From Onchocerca volvulus (Eukaryota; Nematoda; Chromadorea; Rhabditida; Onchocercidae), in NCBI GenBank assembly GCA_000499405.2, contig HG738137.1:13447661-13511660 (forward strand): a stretch of 64,000 bases of DNA, read 5' to 3'. This document shows positions 60,091-64,000 of this stretch, piece after piece. The notes below the pieces were generated by a model, which saw only the letters and a program-made list of their open reading frames with translations, had not been told where the DNA came from and ran no database searches. Every line of letters starts with the position of its first letter. The first letter of the stretch is position 1. A program made the translations under genes and the position numbers.

Positions 60091-60726
60091 GAACGAAAAA
60101 ATTAGTCTACGACAAGTACGTAAGATAAAAAAGTTAAGCAGTTCAATTGCAGAAAAGAATAGAAAAAAAATGTGGAAAAAAATCAAAAATTCTTTAATTA
60201 TCAAAAAGTCAAAAAAATATCAAAAAATTGAAAAAAAAAATTAACAAAACTGAGAGAGAGAGATAAATTCTTAGGATTTTACAGACATGCAACTATACCT
60301 CCAGTTATCATCAAGATCTATATAATTAGATTTTTTAAGTTTCATGGCATGAAGAGAAAAAAAAGAAGGAAATAGCATTTCATTTCAGTTAATTTAAAAC
60401 CATTTTGAAAATTAAATTGGATTAACTAAAAATGAAATAGCATATCTTGGTGGTACGAATTTATAATAGTGACGATAAGAGAAATATAATTTGAAATTAA
60501 TTTCAAGATTTCACTTCGTTCTTCTCGCCAAAAGTTAATTTCATCTCCAGCATAAAAGTATTCACTTTTTTCTTTTCATTCTACCAAAAAAAAAAAAAAA
60601 ACAATGTCTTGTCATTCCAATTGCCAATTTATTCGGAATTTTTACGATGTGAAAATTCTTATATGGGCTAATGTGAACAATTTTTTGTTTTTATTCATTT
60701 ATTTTTCTTTTTTTTTTTTTGCAATT

Positions 60727-61215
60727 GCAATGATAATAATGTTGACGATAGTGAATAAATGAAAAAAGTTAAATGTGGAAATAAATGAGAATTGGAATTT
60801 CAACAATACAAATCAAATAAAGGTAAGAAAATATAAATAATGCATTTATTCCAAGGACACTTTTACTTCAATTTTCATCTTTTGTTACTAATTTTTTTTT
60901 TTTTTTTTGAAAATAACAGAGAAATTTGAAAGTAATTTCAAAATTCTAAAACTTTCAACGAATTTAATATATTACACGTTAAAAAGATGGTAATTCACGT
61001 ATGTAATCCAGGTGAAATATGTGGGTAAAGTATAGTTATGTTCAATAATAATATTGCCGATAGTGTGAACAAATAAAGACAACTAACTGTGGAAAAAAAT
61101 GAAAATTGGAATTTGGATAATACAAATAAAATACAGGTAAGAAAATATAAACAATGCATTCATTCCAAGGATATATTTTTTACTTTTATTCTTATCTTTT
61201 ATTAATTTTTTTTTC
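60727..61215. repeat. Dispersed direct repeat pair, about 170 bp each, 307-bp offset
   Basis: The block around 60735-60910 (GAATTGGAATTTCAACAATA, GGTAAGAAAATATAAATAAT, GCATTTATTCCAAGGACA) recurs around 61040-61215 (AAATTGGAATTTGGATAATA, GGTAAGAAAATATAAACAAT, GCATTCATTCCAAGGATA). Confidence 0.75.
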
Positions 61216-61587
61216 GTTTTTGAAAGTTAAATACAAATATGCTAGAATATAGTTAAAGTCAAATTTGTAAAATTCAAAATTCCAATTTTTATAATCATCA
61301 TTTCATACTAGATTATCATTCAACAATCACTTGATAATGTTTTCTCTCTACGTTGCAGAAATGATACACGACATTTGACCTTTCATCTATCCTAGTGATG
61401 TCGGCACATCTTTTAATCTTTCTCTTTTCTCTTCAAAAGATTCCCAATTTATTCTTTTGCAAAATTTGATTCGTAATTGCATCATAAAAATTCTAAACAT
61501 TGCGAAAAATTGCCATTGCCCAATTTTGATGTAAAAGCTACTCAAAGAAATATTGAGTATTATCGAAGCTAAATTTCTAACATAATC

Positions 61588-61665
61588 ACGCTCATATCAC
61601 GTATGTCCTTGTCAATGTCACGTACGTCTTTGTGTCATATCTCTTTCGTCACGTATGCCTTTTGT
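61588..61665. repeat. TCACGTATG/TCACGTACG tandem motif
   Basis: TCACGTATGTCCTTG, TCACGTACGTCTTTGTG and TCACGTATGCCTTTTGTG occur at roughly 20- and 30-bp steps. Confidence 0.6.
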
Positions 61666-62039
61666 GTCGTGTCTCTGTCCGTGTAAATAATCTTATCATT
61701 CTTATGGTATACCGATATAGTATTTATCATTCTCATATCAGAGTTGTAGGAAATTATTAACCATTGATCAGTCGACCTCTTTGTCAACTTGCCGGATGGC
61801 TTAATTTGTCTTTGGTCAGTTGCCCATCCATCTTCTTGCCATATGTCCACTTTCATCTCCACATTTTCTAGTGACCATTAGCCTTAGAGGAAGTAATTGA
61901 TTATCTTCATTCATCTTCTCTTTATATAGATGCTTCTCATATTTATTGTTGTTTCAAGATGACCGGAAATTCGTCCTCTTTTCTAAATTTTTTATTCAAT
62001 TTCCATCCTAAGTTACAAACAAAATAAAATTTTGTTATT

Positions 62040-62330
62040 ATTCTCCAATGTATTTTATCATCTTTATCAATATTCCCCGATGAATTGATTTTCATTGATA
62101 AAGCATATCGTTGGAGGAATGTAATTGCGGTATCATTTAGAAGCAATCTTCAATGATACACTTTATCAGTTAGAATAATATTCTTCAATGATTTACTTTA
62201 TCAATTGGAAGCAATTCTCCAATGATATACTCAATCAATTAGAATGCATTCTCCACCAATGATAAAATTTATCAATTAGAATCATATTCTCTGGTGATGT
62301 GTTTTATTAATTAGAATTATTATCAATTAA
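62040..62330. repeat. Minisatellite, period 34-37 bp
   Basis: CAATGAT...TTTATCAATTAGAA...TTCTC units start near 62151, 62186, 62220 and 62257, with weaker units to about 62292 and earlier forms from 62043. Units are 70-90 percent alike by eye. Confidence 0.75.
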
Positions 62331-64000
62331 CATATTTATATTCTAAGAAAAATTTTCAATTAATTATCACTGATCGATGATATTCTATTACTATTAATTA
62401 TTTACTAATGTCAATAAATTATTGATAAGTCCCGCATGAAATTTCGATTTTTAGTACAATTGAAATTGCGACAGTTGTTTAAATTTGTCATTTTAATTGA
62501 AAAAAGCATGTTGTTGGATGTTTTTTTTTTCAATAAATTTGTGTGGAATTTCATAATTTTAAGAATTTGTTTCTTTCAATTTGTTCAATAGCCATAAAAT
62601 ATTTTTAATATCGCCGATGGATGAAAAAAGTTAAGAGAAAGTATTTTGTTTTCTCTAAATGCAATATATATTTATATGATTGACAATACTTATTGGTTGA
62701 ATGAACTTTAAGAAAGAAAAAAAAGTATAACAAAATAATGAGAAAGAAAAAATTATCGCAAAATGTAAAACTTAATTCATTTTTTAACTTTTTTTTCACA
62801 TGTGAAAAATTTTTACTTTTTTAATTTTCATTATTTCTAAGTGAAATTTTGAAAGTTTAAAGCAAATTTTACATCACAATTTGCTCAGATTTATTTATTA
62901 ATTGAATAATTTTAATTTATTTAGAAGTGATTTCTTTTTTTTGTTTCTAAGTTATAAAATGAGTTGAACATTTCGTTTTTGTCCGTTATCGTTTTTAAGT
63001 TGCAAAATAAGTTGCATTTAAAAAGAAATTGTTCGTCTCCAACAAAATATTATTCCAATTCGTCAAAACTCTATTCCAATAATTAAGAAAATGTATATTT
63101 GCTTTCTTTTCTATTGTTTTAAGTAAAATTTTATCAAATCAATTGGCACATAAATTGAGGCTAAAATATATAAATGTTAAAATGATTTTTTTTTTTTTTG
63201 GCTACGAAAATTATTTCTATGTGAAATTCTTTAATATCATATTTCAGACTGCTTTTTTTTTCGTTATTTTGATTAAAATTTTATATTTTTATTGATTCTT
63301 GTCAAATTTGATCCATTTTCTCAAACTCTGATTTTGATCATTGTATTTGAGAAATGCTATAATTATAAAATGATATATTAAAATTTCAATTTTCGTTTGA
63401 AATTTCAAAATGCTGTAAGTTAAAGCATCGTATAAATGCATATATATTATGCTAATTCGTATTGAACAGTTGCTTTTCTCATCAGTCGGACGAGAGGATG
63501 ATTGAATCGAAATTTCTATTATATTAATAAATATGCAAATAAAATTAAATTAGGCGAAATTCAAGTTTAAATTAAATTATTTTATTATTTCTTTTAATTG
63601 GATGTGTTATGTTTGCCTTTTCTCCCAGAAGTTTTAGAATCCTAAAATATAGTTCTAAAATTTAACAATTTTTTTTCTTGGTTTTTTTGCATTTATAATT
63701 TTTAATTGTCCACTGAAAAATATTTCATTAATATTAATTCTTTTATGAAATGAATGATTGTGATATTTCTCGATAACTAAATTTAATATTTAAATTTATA
63801 TAAAATTTTCTAAATTTCTTTTTTTATGAAATAAAAATATATTAGTTGAATTTGCTCAATAAATTACGATCAAAATTGTTTAAATTATTCGCAGTAACTA
63901 TTCAATTTTTCATATTTAAATCTCAAATTTCAAAGTTTCAAGTTTCAATTCCATGATTTCAAATATTTAGCTTAGAATGAATCAAAAGGAATAAAAAGAC

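Larger units (their letters stand above)
58945..64000. other. Long intron or intergenic DNA to the right edge, rich in minisatellites
   Basis: No exon beyond the weak candidate near 61360 is supported. The region holds several separate tandem or dispersed direct repeats, listed individually. Confidence 0.5.

Noticed and set aside
61635..61862. Minus-strand 75-residue open frame with balanced composition
   Set aside because: It overlaps the TCACGT repeat motif, has no splice sites or neighbours in phase, and matches no family I know.
1..64000. CRISPR arrays, rRNA, bacterial operon signals
   Set aside because: The window is eukaryotic nuclear DNA. The tandem repeats seen lack CRISPR spacing, and no rRNA-like block was noticed. 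tRNA genes cannot be excluded without a covariance-model scan.

Overview
This window is AT-rich nuclear DNA from a nematode. The evidence is a full set of UNC-10/RIM exons with a worm-style N-terminus, short introns bounded by TTTTCAG acceptors and GTAAGT, GTTAGT or GTATGT donors, start codons a few bases after an unpaired splice acceptor (trans-splicing style), and one closely spaced gene pair that looks like an operon. The composition, intron sizes, secreted serpin and BEL/Pao remnant fit a clade III (filarial or other spirurid) nematode, but the species cannot be named from sequence alone.

Layout. At 0.7-1.4 kb an ACGT-rich block precedes a four-exon C1D gene (1435-3906, +), a cofactor of the nuclear exosome. 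Converging on it is a very large unc-10 gene (5720 to about 34 kb, -). I reconstructed 29 coding exons by hand; every splice phase matches and they sum to 4011 nt (1336 aa plus stop), covering a Rab3-binding zinc finger, PDZ, C2A and C2B domains. Three of its introns hold Helitron-derived DNA, all on the strand opposite to unc-10. One copy keeps a decayed helicase C-terminus and one keeps a near-complete pair of ends.

From 34 to 42 kb there is non-coding DNA with degenerate tandem repeats, an orphan exon candidate and an internally deleted BEL/Pao LTR retrotransposon (38330-40187, -). From 42.5 to 44.9 kb lies a complete seven-exon secreted serpin (-, 408 aa). At 46.0-46.7 kb is a broken duplicate of the unc-10 zinc-finger exon with its intron flank, and at 47.9 kb an isolated first exon resembling DAD1. 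From 49.0 to 52.0 kb two head-to-tail minus-strand genes of unknown family (240 aa secreted, then 255 aa) are separated by only 72 nt between stop codon and next splice acceptor. From 55 kb to the right edge is the 5' part of an unrecognised plus-strand gene with long introns and several minisatellite-like arrays.

Functions. unc-10 acts in synaptic vesicle priming, C1D in nuclear RNA processing, and the serpin is an extracellular protease inhibitor by family. The 42-52 kb block mixes a secreted serpin, a secreted orphan, and fragments of genes whose parents are elsewhere, which suggests a duplication-prone neighbourhood. Exon coordinates were derived by eye; no alignment or database search was run.
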